A DNA stretch of 64,000 bases from Armillaria gallica (lineage: Eukaryota; Basidiomycota; Agaricomycetes; Agaricales; Physalacriaceae). Under the pieces are notes generated by a model that was not told the DNA's origin, did no database searches, and saw only the letters and a list, made by a program, of their open reading frames with translations. The stretch spans positions 3,906,001-3,970,000 of the forward strand of contig JBANDB010000008.1 of NCBI GenBank assembly GCA_037576215.1, read 5' to 3'. Shown one piece after another: positions 1 to 11,739 of this stretch. Numbering within the stretch: position 1 is the stretch's first letter; the number at the start of each line of letters is the position of its first letter. A program made the position numbers and the translations under genes.

Positions 1-455
1 TCCTGCCTACAGATACTATCGCAAAAATCGTCATCGTAGTTGCGTAAAAACGACCGTCTGGTCGCTTTCATCATTCATTAATTTCCTTGCTAATCATTCA
101 CAAAGGTAGGCATGCAATGCCATTTCACTTCTGGGGCTGATACACTGGTCAGCGAGCTTACGGTGCTCAATTAGTATGTACTTGAGTTTGCCTGAAGAAT
201 CGCCTCTAGCCAGTGTCGCTTTGACTCCTGCTTGTTGGCTTCTTTCGTATGTCTGAATCTCAACAAGAACACTCTTTTTACTGCTGTATGAATCGAGGAA
301 CAGTGTCGCTGCGCCTTGCTTCGCGCTCTTTGCGTCCACTGGCCTTCTTCTCCGTCAAAACAAGCTCCTTCACCTTCAAGGACGCGTAAACACCAATGTT
401 CCTGCAATCGAATGTTCGGTAAAAAGCTGCTAAAGAGAGTGGGTGGAGGGAGGAT
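1..455. other. No confident gene at left edge
   Basis: No recognised family. On the minus strand about 94-420 there are two overlapping frames with coding-like composition, rich in Lys, Glu and Ala and separated by a frame change near 340. They could be the end of a minus-strand gene, but I recognise no domain and cannot tell them from chance. Confidence 0.25.
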
Positions 456-1578
456 CTGCGCAAAGAAGGGTGGAAAGTCGACGTGCCTACCATTGGATCT
501 ATCTATTGCAACGCGATGGTGGTGTAGTATCTCAGCGGGTTGGGTCGGCCTTCTTGTTTGCAGCCGAGAGACTTGGAAAGTGAGCGGTGTTGGTTCAGGC
601 GTGCGTGGATCCTGCAGGAGGTCGACAATGACTCAATAATTGGAGGGGAGACCGACAATCACTGGACCATGGAAGCATCCGTACGATTGATATTCAAGGA
701 ACAACTACAAGCGTTGCAGACGATGACCAGACGGGGCGTCTTTAACAACCTGTGGCAGAAGCGGAATCGCGTATCGACTAAGCCTCTAGATAAAGTCGCA
801 GGCTTAGCATACGTTCTCTCCGCAAAATCTATCCCGATATACGACGAGACACAATCCGAAGGGGAAGCCTGGGCAGCATTCGTAGATGTTATGCCCAAGC
901 TGTATCTGTAGGAATTACCCTTATATCCTGAACCTAGGAACGGATGCAAAGTTTGGCGACCCTCACGGAGCCAGGTAATGGCCGAGATACTTCCGTCGTT
1001 TGGTGGGATTACCCGGACTTATGAAGTCGTTCGGACGGGGGAGCCAGAAGGCGACTGGTATGAGGGTCCCTGTATAAAGTCAGGCAACGTACGAGGATGT
1101 ATCAAACGAAGGGATACCTCGACAGGGAGAGCTGGCGATTATAGACTTCACCGGGGCACCCCATACATTCAAGATATCTGCCAATTACGCATACCTGATA
1201 CCTGATGGGTCATATACACTTATATGTAGCAACTATTTTTCCGACTTCTCAGAACATTGGGTCGTCGGTCGGCAAAGACGGGATGGGAAATTCGCGAAGT
1301 TGTCGGTGATCCGTGTGGCGGATCGTAAAGAAAGACAGAGACTTTATGAACTTCACGCTGTAAAATATTTCTTTGCTGATTTGATCAGGTTCGTAGTTAG
1401 CGTGATTCCAGTGGTGGAGATGGGATGGAGAACAGCGCTGGGACGCCTTTTAGATGTGGAAAAGGTCTCAATAGTGTCGAGTTCGTTTCTATCTCTTAGC
1501 CTACCTTTCTCTTCCTATGCCGCGATTTACAGCCGCTTAAAGTTTGATCAGACAATGACTCTCGGCATGAAAATGTAA
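456..1578 (+). pseudogene. Decayed HET-domain (heterokaryon incompatibility-like) gene
   Basis: The reading matches the fungal HET-domain family. The motif SIYCNA lies about 497-515, FRRAWILQEV about 600-630, LDKVAGLAYVLSAKSIP about 783-833, and a C-terminal block resembling WRPS...LPSFGG, DWYEGPCI and HWVVGR runs about 950-1280. In living fungi HET proteins trigger incompatibility or innate-immune-like cell death. The frame is broken three times: an in-frame TAG at 525-527, another TAG at 909-911, and a frameshift near 1096 from frame 3 to frame 1. In frame 1 the homology continues to the stop at 1576-1578. No intron of normal size removes the stops. The 5' end, with the start codon and the first HET motif, is absent. 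Family assignment is by motif memory, not by a search. Confidence 0.6.
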
Positions 1579-3684
1579 AGTCGAGCTTACGGGGAAGGAT
1601 AGGCGAGATGTCTCAAAACTCGCGTCTTTCCATCCGTTAATTCGGCCTACTAACGGGTATCTCATTAACAAACAAGGCATATCTAACAGCAAACTCTCTG
1701 ACGCTGGATATTCGGCCTTCTGATGTCTCAACGATAAGGGTGTTCACCTTCTTAGTTGTTCAATGCTCCAATAAAAGTCGCGACTTATGCGTAAATGTAC
1801 TCTTCGATCAACTTTTGCTCACCTCCTCCTTGAACCTCGATCAGATCTTCTTAGGTTGAAGTGTGGTTCTTTTAACTCCACGACAACTATCTTCACGCAC
1901 TATGCACGAACATAGTTTATCCTTAAACTTGGTCGTAAAAATGGATATATGAGCCTTGTCCTTTGCTCTCGGCGATCGCTTGTCTTCTCTCCAGATCCGG
2001 ACACTGGAAACAAGTTTGACAAGAAAATGCTCGGGACTATCTCTGTGTACTATCACCCCTTTGATAAGTATGCTCGATGTTCTCCGGAGATCGAGGGAAG
2101 CGACTGTGTCCCAGGGAGTGTAGTGGAACGATCCAATCTATTTCAATGTCTAAAGCTGTATCTCTCTGTGGTTGAGGGATGTTGCTAGGTTTGAAGTTGT
2201 GTCGGACGGCGTTCCGTATCATTTGGTACCCCACGGGCCAAGAGCAAAAGCATCCCAAGTGATCGGGTGACGCGCTACCCCTTATAAGGGACAATCCGCA
2301 GGACTCGGGCTGTACGATAATGGTGGTGGTGTAGCGCAGTGGTGTTTTATTTTATAGCGAGGATGCATGATGGCCATTCCTTGATTTATAGCCAGTAGTT
2401 ACACTGCTGGTACTATGTCGTTTGGGAGTGTGATGAAGCTGGCTACGTCGGTCAGCTTGAGAACCTTTGGAGTCTGGGGACGATAATTTAGCCAGACCCC
2501 GCGTCGAGAATAGGGGGGAGGAATATATGTGTAGGCTTTTAGGCTCCGTTTCTTCGCTATAATTAAATGATCGACCCGATCCCCGTCACGTCCGTCGTCG
2601 TTCCGGCAGTGTCCCCAGTGAGACAACGATTTGCGCGCTAGTTCAGGGCACGATCCAGTGGTGGAACGGATGCAGTAGATACACGGAAGAGAGGGGAAAA
2701 TCCGAGAGAGAAAAAGAACTGAACGTGAAGCAATGGCATGATAAGGTCGCTGCGCAGCGTAACTTAAATTTGTGGGGGGATTTCTACTCACGTGGTTCGG
2801 AAGCCTGGTGGAGAGGCCAATAGAACGCGTAGGATTAATGGTGAACAAAAGGGGGGTCGTTATGGAATCTTTTCAGTGATCGAGAGTACCGGTATCTTCA
2901 ATCTTGGACTGAATACAACGGAAAATCTCGGGTGCCATGTCAGACAGTTCTAGGAGTCAAAAAAGCTCTCGAGGCGGACCGCCTGAGACCTGTTTTACCC
3001 CACCTTCTCCTTCGGAGCGGGGGAGATAAGGAAACGAAGTCCTTCGATGTAACATGTAAGGTTTAGGCTGGTTTAGGTTTTTGGGTTGGACTATTGCATT
3101 GTCACATTTCGACAGTTTATGCCATCCTGTTGATGAAATGACTTTTGGCAGGATTGACAAATGATGACATAATTTTTTTGAGTGAAAGATGGGGAAGGCG
3201 GGCAGGGCAGGGCGGTACCGACAATGAGAAGGGTTGGTTCTCGTTTTGGGACATGATCGTGCATAAATCGGGACATTTAAGACATAAAAGGAAACTGGTT
3301 CGGCTCGGAGCTAGAGATCAACGCATCAATATTTGACGGTAGCGCCTTGTTCCTGCCTTCAACCCTCTATCTTGAAAGCGATACAGTATGTGCCTGCATT
3401 ACCGCTCGCAATTCTATACTATGCGGTCGGGAAACACAGCGCCAAAGAATACCAAAGCATCAAGTGGCGCGGTCGATCACATCCGCGCGAATTGGAGGCC
3501 AGTAAATTGGAAATAAAACTTGAAATACGCTGAAATGAAGATTAGATTGGAGATTGATGCAGCCAAGTTGACAATTAATCCTTCTTCATCTTTTTTTGGA
3601 CCTGTTCCGTCATGAAATCCCGCCCAATAATAATCCACCCTTATTACGACCTTAATCTGATTTTTTCCCCATTCCCTCCACGAC
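1579..3684. other. Intergenic, no gene seen
   Basis: About 2.1 kb with only short unconserved ORFs on both strands. The largest is a 149-codon minus-strand ORF at 2399-2848 with no recognisable domain. The distal part probably holds the promoter and 5' UTR of the zinc-finger gene at 3685. No repeat or RNA gene was recognised. Confidence 0.5.
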
Positions 3685-5225
3685 ATGTCTTTACCCGCCA
3701 GTCCGACCTTCACTGCTCCTTCTCCCTACTCTTCATCTTCTTCAGTCGACACTCCTCTTGACATCGTCTCCAACGACGAGCACCACCATACCGCCGTCGT
3801 CGCTTCTACCATGGCTGCCTACTCACCCTACACTGGCACCACCCAGCAGCTCTACGCAGGCCAGAACGACCTCGTTTATCCTGACCATGATTACTATCAC
3901 TCCATGATGGCCTGGACGTCGCCAGTCGCTAAGAAACAGCAGGTGCCACAGGGCCCGTATCATTCGCAGCAGCAGCAAATGCCTAACCACCCGTTGTCCC
4001 TCTTCATTCCCAATGGCCACCACCACCACCATCAACAGCAGGAGCAGCCTTCGCCTGTTGACGAATGGAAGTCGCACCAGCAGTTCTCCCAGGCGCAATC
4101 GCATGCCCTCGGTATGCCACACGTTGGCCATTATCCTCGCGTCAAACAAGAAGATCTCTCTTCGTATCAGACTCAGCAGAATTCTCATGGACATATGTAC
4201 GGTCTGCCAACTCAGCAGCAGCAGCTTCCTCCCCACTCTGCGTCGTACGCCAACCTTATGTACTATGGTCTTCATGAGGGCTACGTCCATCCTTCCGAGC
4301 TATCTCCCACCGACTCGCCTGTCTCCCCGCTCCAGATGGAGTACTCTCACAGCCACGATAGCGCCTCCGATTCTCATGGTCAGCAGCAGCAGATAAATAT
4401 CGCTTGCGACCCGCGATTTGTTTCCGGGGAGCCTCATCAAGGAGAGGAGCGGTCGCACTTGACCGACGGAGATGATGCAGACGCAGAGGGAGATGACGAT
4501 ATCGATGCAGAGGCAGACGAGGAAGTAGCTGATAACGACGACGATGTGTATGAGGAAGATTTTGACGATGCAGACTACGACGACGACCGGGACGGGGAGT
4601 ATATTTTGCGTCGCGCCAGGCGCCCCTCCGCTTCTCCTGCCAAACGCAACTTGCGTACTCGCACGGTCTCAGAGCGGTATAGCCCTTACACTTATCCATC
4701 GCCTACATACACAAACCCACTCGGTATCAGCACCCGTCCCAGACGTACTATCTCCAATGCTACTGATTCGTCTGTTGCATCATCGGAGTCTTCTTCGTCT
4801 GCCTACCCGCCTCTGCCTTTCCAGGCCCCTCGGCGCCGGTCTCGGTCCACGACAAGCCTCCCGGTCCCAGTTCCAGTCCCGAACCTGACAAAAAAGTCGC
4901 GTGGACGCCGTGTGCCTACTATCTCTTCTCTGGACTACTCACGGCGTGGGGAGGCCGCAGAGGATGTGAAGGGGGCAAGGGTTCACACCTGCAAGGTGGC
5001 AGGTTGCGGCAAGTGTTTCGCTCGAGGCGAACACTTGAAGAGACATGTCCGTAGCATCCATACTTATGAGAAACGTGGGTCTATCTCCTTCATCTGTGCC
5101 TTGGCACCATTCTTACGACCTTCTTTGCAGCGCACAAGTGTCCCTACCCAGGTTGTGGCAAGGACTTCAGTCGCCACGATAATCTCGGTCAACACATGCG
5201 AGTTCATAAGGATTATCGGGGTTAA
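3685..5225 (+). CDS. C2H2 zinc-finger transcription factor
   Basis: Two exons, 3685-5074 and 5131-5225, join across a 56-bp GT-AG intron to give about 494 residues. The C-terminus holds two adjacent C2H2 fingers, at about residues 433-490. The first reads C-x4-C with the helix ARGEHLKRHVRSIH. The second, completed only after splicing, reads CPYPGC with SRHDNLGQHMRVH. The protein ends shortly after at DYRG. Paired C-terminal fingers of this sort occur in Msn2/Msn4-like and related fungal regulators, so a nuclear DNA-binding role is likely; the target is unknown. The N-terminal 430 residues are low complexity, with Gln and His runs around residues 90-130 and a strongly acidic Asp/Glu segment about 260-308 that could act in activation. 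Without splicing the frame would run on to 5376 and lose the second finger. Confidence 0.85.
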
Positions 5226-7534
5226 TTTAAACTCGCGACTGGGTTTACCATACAACATACCCTCCGTTATTTTGGATTTCGGTTCTCCTGCCTACGTGCT
5301 CCTTCCTTCGCGGTTTCAAGTTTGGGTATACCCTTTCGTGGTTGGTTGTGGTTTTTATTGTTTATTATTATTATAAATTTACCATACACGTCGTACGCGT
5401 CCTCTCGTTATCCCCCACCGCTCGCTTAGTTTCTTTGTAGTTTAAAAACTCTACTTGACCGTTACTTTCACCGGTACCGGCTTGTTATTATCATACGTAG
5501 TATATTACCTACATACTTGTTTTTTTAGTGTATCACGGTTATCAATAAATGCCAATCAGTCAATCATCCTGTCTGCTTTCACCCTGACGCCGATCGTGCC
5601 TTGCGTTTGAATCGGCATTATTGGCGAGGGGAAATCAACAACGCTGGCAAGCTTTGGTAGGCTTTGGTCAAGTTGAAATATGGAATGTCGCATATGAGAA
5701 CAGGCACTAACGCTCGGTTTTTGTCATGACGACTTCAGATAGACGGGTGCGGATAATTCACAAGGCACACAAACGCAGGATCCGAGTGAAAAAATGTGAA
5801 ATACGACGTTTGGTTGGGTGTTGGACGGAGATGGGCTGTACCCGTGATCGTTCAACTGGAGCAGGAGGGAGTGCCACTGACTGAGGCTGCGCGAGTTCGG
5901 AACCGTTGGTAATCATGGTTCGAAACGGGTCCTTATCTCCAAACTTCAAACGTCATGCTCCGCTATCATGAGAGGCCCTTTTACCCGGACGGAAAAATGG
6001 TTAACCATGCTAGCTTATCAGAAGGAGAATTTGGCGTGATTTTTTTTTTCTGCTCCCATTTACTTACCGAGTTTTAGATCCAAGCGGATAGCTGAGATGA
6101 CGGAATTCGGCCTCCAGATTACAGCCCGAGTCAGAGTCCGAGGTGTGTCTAGAGCGCCGAGGGTGGGTCGAATCCATGTTTTATTAACCGGGCTTGAGAG
6201 AGGACGGAGTCTGTTGTGAGTACCAGGGCGTGCTCGGGAAATGAAATATAGTGGTGCGTGATGTAGAAATTTTTACCGTAGAGGCCGCTCAGTGCCAAAG
6301 TTTGGAGTCAAATCGTTTGGACTAGCAGGCGAAGCTAAAGCTCCGGGGTGCCTTGACCATTCTTGTTTTTCCCTAGTCGAGCGCGGATCTGTGTCGGTTT
6401 AGCTTAGTGCGAGATCGAAGGAAGGGTAATTTGTCTACATACCTTTTCTGAGTATCTATGACACAGCTGCGAGTGAGACTAGAAGCTCCTTCCCACTGAT
6501 CTTATTCTCGGAAAATGTTTGCAATACGCATCATGACTGCTGACTTGTCTGAGTATGAAGTTTTGTAAATTGTGGCGGATGGAAACTCACTAAGAATAAT
6601 TTGCAATAACCCGGGGATGGTCCTGGATGGATGCAGGAAGGGACATGTCCGGTGTTGTTAGATCTCTTTGCGGAAGTCCATGGTGATGCCATGATGGCCT
6701 ACTACCCCTTCAGTTCTGGTTTCAGAGGTGATGCAAGATGGCCCCATGATGATGTTTGAAACGAAGGTATGGGGCGCTAGACTTTCCATGTAATAAATGA
6801 AGGTGGGTTCTGATGTTTTGATGATCTTAACAGTCAAATGCGCCTTTGACAAGACAGACAGACAGTCCGCTATTGTTTGTTACAATGAATCGAGACCGGC
6901 ATATAGTGGGAGCCTAGAGAGACCATCCGAGTATATATTGTGGACAGCCATCTTGTTGCAGATATTTTGGGACCTTATTATTATCCAGGACAGAGCTGTC
7001 GTCGAATTCAAGCGTAAAATCATTTTGATTATGACTTTCAATGATGGTAGTTGTGATGGGCCTATTGATGATCAGAGATCAATCACGGTATCTTAGTAAG
7101 GTGTTTCTTTACCAGGTTCTTCGGTCGGGAGTCGCGCGCCCTTGGGTTCAGACACAAGAGACGCGATGCAGGACCACGTGGTATCGTAGGATCCGAGTCG
7201 CCCAAAATCAAGAGGCACTGCCAGAGCTGCCAGCATCACGTCACGCTGGAGGTCTCAGGTCAAAGGACAGACGTCGTTTCAAACATTACTTAACGGTCCT
7301 GACGCCAATTCTATTTTTCCTGATTTTTTGTCATAAATTGTGACTGGATCTGGCTGGAGGTACGAATATGAACGGTCAAGTCCAAATTGGGAATTGTGGC
7401 GCGAAAATGGAAATAGGTTCTATTTCTGGAACTAGCGTTCCTTCTTCCTTCACTACTTTCACTTGCAGGCCAAGTTTTTTCATTTTTCTTCATCGCTCTG
7501 GAAGCATTACATCCTACAGAACAAGAGCAGTCTA
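5226..7534. other. Intergenic, no gene seen
   Basis: The first 350 bp look like a 3' UTR, T-rich with AATAAA at about 5543. The rest has only short ORFs without recognisable domains. The stretch just before 7535 contains an acceptor-like pyrimidine tract ending CTTGCAG at about 7468, so the next gene may have an unseen upstream exon here. Confidence 0.45.
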
Positions 7535-9397
7535 ATGCCTCATATCACATCCTATCATGTGCGAATTCAGCCTCGCGACAGCGTTGTTCTCTCTCCTGGC
7601 GGGCAGATGTCTGTGGTTGGTGAAGAAGCAGACGCCCAGGGCGCGTTCCAGTATCCATCGAGCGTTTCAACGCCTTTGTCGAGCTCTGTATCTTTGGCGA
7701 GCACTAGTTTGAGTTCTTCCAGCGCGACGACGGCGCCCAATTCTTCGACGAGTTCTGTGATCAGTCCAACCACGCCTAGTTCTTCCAGCACTATGGCGAC
7801 TTCATCTTCATCGCCTGCCGTGGACTCTGTATCTTCGTCGTCATCTTCCTTCTCGTCGAGCTCGGATTCATCCTCAGCGAGCGTGTCAGTAGCTTCTTCG
7901 ACGAGCGTGTCTTCTGTGGCTATAACCTCGACTTCTTCGTCGACAGAAAGTTCCACAGCAGCCCCGACGAGCTCGTTTCCGTCTACGACTGAGACAGCCT
8001 CAACTACGTCCTCTACGACGCCTCCTGTCCTCGCTGCTCCGACTATGTCGCCATCCAGTACAAATTACGCTACTATCTCAACTCACAGCCCGCCTTTCTA
8101 CGTTGGCGTCATCTTTGGAACTATTGTGGCTATCGCCGTTCTTGCAGCTCTTGTTGCATGGTATTTTCGTATGAAGAGCGACCGCAGGAAGCGCGATGAC
8201 CTCTTAAACGTTACCTGGGCTAATAACAACGCACTGGAAGACTGGCAGACGAACGGCGGTCTCTGGGAGCCAAGAGGAGATCGTGATGTCGGAGAACCCA
8301 AGAGGGGCATGAGTTTCATTGGACATCCCACGTTGTTGACGACAGAAGGGTTGGGCGCGTCCGTCAGTAACGCGTTGACTTCACCTATATGGTCTATGCC
8401 ACCCCCGCCTCCTCCGGTTGCAGCGGCGTATCCTTATCAACCCTCGCCGGTTCCTTCTGCGCGAGCTACACCAGTTCCTTCAATGCGGGCCACACCAATC
8501 CCTGTTTTACGCGAGAGCATTGCGTATCCTTTGCCTCTTCCTTCCCAGGACGTGCTCCCTCTCCCTGAAGCCGTGTTTCGCACAACAAGTCCTCATTCCT
8601 TTGCACCGCTGCAGGTCCAGTCGAGCCTAGCGGCAAGTTCCCTGACATACCCTTCTACCACATACGCATCGTCATGCAACTCACGGACGGAACTTCTCCC
8701 ACGCGAGTTTGGTACGCCGAGACAAGCCATGGACCGGCCGAGATTCCTGAGCCTAGAGAGTGGACGGGGACTGAGGGTGCCGTGGCGAAGACAGGACTCG
8801 GGACAAGGCGGATGGGTCAATATGGACTCGGTGGGAGCGCATCACGAGGTGATGGAAACTCACAATCAAGATCCTCCTCCTGCGGCTATCCAAGGTTCAA
8901 ATGTCGGAGGATGGACTGCGTCGTTGAGGACGAATATATTGAATGCTCTGGGTAGCGTCATGCCTGCCTCTTCTCCCTGGGTACCTGCTTCAGATCATCT
9001 CACACCTGCGCCTCTGATGAGGAAGGAAAAAAATGAAGGGCAGTGGACGTCATTTTTCGGGGGGGAGCTGATCGGTGATCCGGATTGGGCCTCTGATGTA
9101 GAAGCAAAGCTTGATTCGAATGTAGCCGGATTGACTGTCTCGCGAACGGGTACGTTGGCAGAGTACAAGGGAGGGGATCATGCATTTTCGCCGAACCTGT
9201 CGAGGGAGACGACGGTAGTTCAGAGCCAGTCCGTGTCCAGGGCCGGATCGGCAGTTAGTGCGAGGTACCCTAAGAAGGCCAAGATGACACGGCTGGGCTC
9301 AAGTGCCAGTGGGTATTCAGTGAAGAGCACGCTGACGGACGGGGAGGAGGCGGTTCGGCGCGCTCTGGCAGAAAGACGAAAAGGACATGATTTATAG
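7535..9397 (+). CDS. Ser/Thr-rich single-pass membrane protein
   Basis: Open frame of about 620 residues from the first in-frame ATG. Residues about 50-185 are almost entirely Ser, Thr, Ala and Pro, as in heavily O-glycosylated, mucin-like fungal surface proteins. A hydrophobic segment, VGVIFGTIVAIAVLAALVAW, at about residues 189-208 is followed by the basic stop-transfer stretch RMKSDRRKRDD. The cytoplasmic tail of about 400 residues has a Pro-rich block with repeated TPVPS-like units at about 290-325. The layout resembles fungal cell-wall stress sensors, but I see no WSC or other named domain, so the function is unknown. No signal peptide is visible at the chosen start; a short upstream exon may supply it. 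No internal lesion was noticed. Confidence 0.75.
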   Translation: MPHITSYHVRIQPRDSVVLSPGGQMSVVGEEADAQGAFQYPSSVSTPLSSSVSLASTSLSSSSATTAPNSSTSSVISPTTPSSSSTMATSSSSPAVDSVSSSSSSFSSSSDSSSASVSVASSTSVSSVAITSTSSSTESSTAAPTSSFPSTTETASTTSSTTPPVLAAPTMSPSSTNYATISTHSPPFYVGVIFGTIVAIAVLAALVAWYFRMKSDRRKRDDLLNVTWANNNALEDWQTNGGLWEPRGDRDVGEPKRGMSFIGHPTLLTTEGLGASVSNALTSPIWSMPPPPPPVAAAYPYQPSPVPSARATPVPSMRATPIPVLRESIAYPLPLPSQDVLPLPEAVFRTTSPHSFAPLQVQSSLAASSLTYPSTTYASSCNSRTELLPREFGTPRQAMDRPRFLSLESGRGLRVPWRRQDSGQGGWVNMDSVGAHHEVMETHNQDPPPAAIQGSNVGGWTASLRTNILNALGSVMPASSPWVPASDHLTPAPLMRKEKNEGQWTSFFGGELIGDPDWASDVEAKLDSNVAGLTVSRTGTLAEYKGGDHAFSPNLSRETTVVQSQSVSRAGSAVSARYPKKAKMTRLGSSASGYSVKSTLTDGEEAVRRALAERRKGHDL

Positions 9398-9754
9398 TAC
9401 CTTGGTCTATTAGATCCTTTTCTGGTTCGCATAGTAATATTTAACAGAAAAATGACAACAGAAATTTCGGGGAATTCCGATGGAAAATAACATGTGGACA
9501 TCGATCCACGACTCGTTTTGCCTGGCAGAATTCCCGGAAAGCACACACAGAGTATGGTGCATTGATTTTGGCCAGCAGCAGGCTTCAAAGAGCCCAGAAA
9601 GGAGGAGAAATGGAAGACATTTTGAGTAAGGTCGATAGGTTGGAAGTTTCCTTTTTGGAAGTCAGATGTAACTACCGGAAATTCAGAACGGCAATCGAAA
9701 GAGGGATTCGCTGTTGGGGCTGCTCCGAAAAAGGCAACTTCCAGCAAGACAACG

Positions 9755-11483
9755 ATGATGTCGGACGGCGGCGACATTGAAATGCGCTCGTCGTCGCTGT
9801 CGCCGGCGCCTCAACAGCCTCCGTCGTCGCCAGAGCCGACGGAGGCAGACCAGACGCTGGCGGCACCACCACCACCACCAGTCGAGGCGACGCCCAAGAA
9901 ACCTCGAAGCAAACACCATTCGCCGACGCCGCCCCCGCAGCCACCCCCTCCACCGCTCCAGACGATCCGGCTGGACATCATGCTCGGGGGCCCAGCAGAC
10001 TACGAAGTCGATATCTCCTTGATGGCACTGGCAGCAGGCCAGAGAGTCGACGTCCCAGTGCCAGAGGACAAGGCGGACACGAGTGAAAGCGAACCTGAGC
10101 CTGAACCGGAAGGAGAGCTGACTTCCTTGTTCAAGAGGAAAAAGGTGCCTCTTTATTTATTTGTTCACTCCACATTTGCTGATAACGCTGCAGAGAAAGA
10201 GCTACGCACAGGAATACTACGACACAAATGACCCTTTTATTGACGACTCGGAGCTTGCAATTGATGAGCGCAAGTTTTTTGCTCAGACAAAACAGCGAGG
10301 ATTCTATGTTTCTTCTGGTCAGGTTGCCTTGCTCAAGGATACTCCCAAAGAAAAGTTCGTTGTCGTCGTCGTCGTCGTCGCTGTCATCGCCACTGACCGA
10401 ATCGAGTCTAGACCTCCGATGAAACCGCGCTCCAAATTGATCCCGAACCTCACCGCCAACGTGAATCCTAAATCCGAAGACGGCACCCGCGACTCGCCCA
10501 TCGCGCTCTACTCCGACTCTGAGCAGGATCCCTCGCAGACGGCTCAGACGGGGCAGAAGCGGAAACGGTACATCAGCGTCGTGGAGAACGGCAAGAAGCG
10601 CAAGGTCGTGGATGTCACGTCGTTTGATCCTAGGCTGCAGGAGTCCATCGACGAGCTCAAGGCTGCGATCGCTGCGGAGGACTGGACGAATAAGGGCAAG
10701 TTCCCGCCGAATATCAAGCCTGTCCTCGCCAAGGTCGCACTCAAAGCCGTCGAGCTCAACGAGTACGATGATCATTTCTTCAACCTCATGCCTACGCTGT
10801 TCCCTTACAACAAATTCACCATGACCGTGAGTCTGCGTCTTGTGATGTTCGGTATCCGACTGACTTGCTTAGAAACTCATCAAACGAACGATCTTCACTG
10901 ACCATACAGCTATGCTTGCCAAGCGGCAAGAGATTCTTTTGGAGGAGCTGGCGAAGCAAGCAAAGGCGGGGTTCCCCAAGGCGGAAGAGGACTGGCAGCA
11001 TGCTGTGGTGGTGTGGGATCGACGGCAGGAGCGACAGCGCTTGGAGGCCTCGTCGGAGACGCCTGGGACGCGGCCGCCCACGGAGGAACGCGATCGGGAA
11101 GGATCACCTCACCAGCCAGGTGAGGGCGGGTCTACCGAAGGAGGCACCAAAGAGCCGCAGCCACCGCATAAGAAGTACAGGATGACGGAGAGTATGAAGA
11201 ATATCGTGTGGGAGCTCGTGTTGCTCAGCAATGAGTGCTGCAGGCTGGAGAATGAGAAGAAGTGGGTGTGGTCGTTCTCTTGGGTGTTGTGTGTGCTGAC
11301 CTTTGTTTTAGTCAACTGGAAGGCTCGATTATACAAGTGTCTGAGCAGGGACTGAGAAAGGTGTTGTATCAGAAGATTGTTGCAGCCTATCCAGAAGGGT
11401 GGATGTCGAGTGGCCAGATTAGTCGGGACGTATCTGCCATGAAGAAGAGGCTCGAGCGAGAGGCTATGGAGACCGGTGAATAG
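9755..11483 (+). CDS. HPC2: HPC2/ubinuclein-family histone chaperone subunit
   Basis: Five exons are proposed: 9755-10144, 10194-10354, 10412-10826, 10873-11261 and 11312-11483, together 508 residues in one frame. The hallmark is the Hpc2-related (HUN) domain in exon 2, with EYYDTNDPFIDDSELA and FFAQTKQRGFYVSSG, which is strongly conserved from Hpc2 to ubinuclein. In yeast and animals this subunit belongs to the HIR/HIRA complex, which deposits H3-H4 outside replication; the same nuclear role is inferred here. The N-terminus is Pro-rich and acidic. The later exons hold a helical region, LIKRTIF...LEELAKQAKAG, and a C-terminal LEGSIIQVSEQGLRKVLYQK stretch. The intron at 10355-10411 is unusual because it has no stop and a length divisible by three; retaining it would add a run of valines. 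The gene ends 256 bp from the convergent nuclease gene. Confidence 0.85.
10355..10411 (+). other. Stop-free 57-bp intron made of a GTC microsatellite
   Basis: The segment begins GTTCGT, contains about seven GTC units, has CTGAC at 10393-10397 and ends TCTAG 15 bases after the branch adenine. Removing it joins KDTPKEK to PPMKPRSK. Keeping it inserts 19 codons rich in Val and Ala into a nuclear, charged protein. Confidence 0.6.
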
Positions 11484-11739
11484 CCAGCCTCCTTCCTCCC
11501 TCTGCCTATTTTTTCCTTACTTTATAGTCGTTACTCTATCATCGTTGGTTATTATTGTAGTATACACTTCTTCGCTGTCGCCCCCTGCTTCCTCCTTGTT
11601 AATTACGATTGGGTACATATAGGTCCCAATATGTCTCTCACTAACTCTGTGTCTGTATATGTGTATGGGTTGTTTATTCATGCTATTTAACTTGAAGATG
11701 CCTGATAAGATGGCATTGAATATGTATCGAGGGCGTATA

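Noticed and set aside
2399..2848. 149-codon minus-strand ORF in the 5' intergenic region
   Set aside because: No domain, skewed Arg/Ser/Pro composition, no splice or start context, lies upstream of a well-defined gene.
10355..10411. Val-rich run as a transmembrane segment in the HPC2-like protein
   Set aside because: It lies in a GTC microsatellite within a well-formed intron of a nuclear protein.
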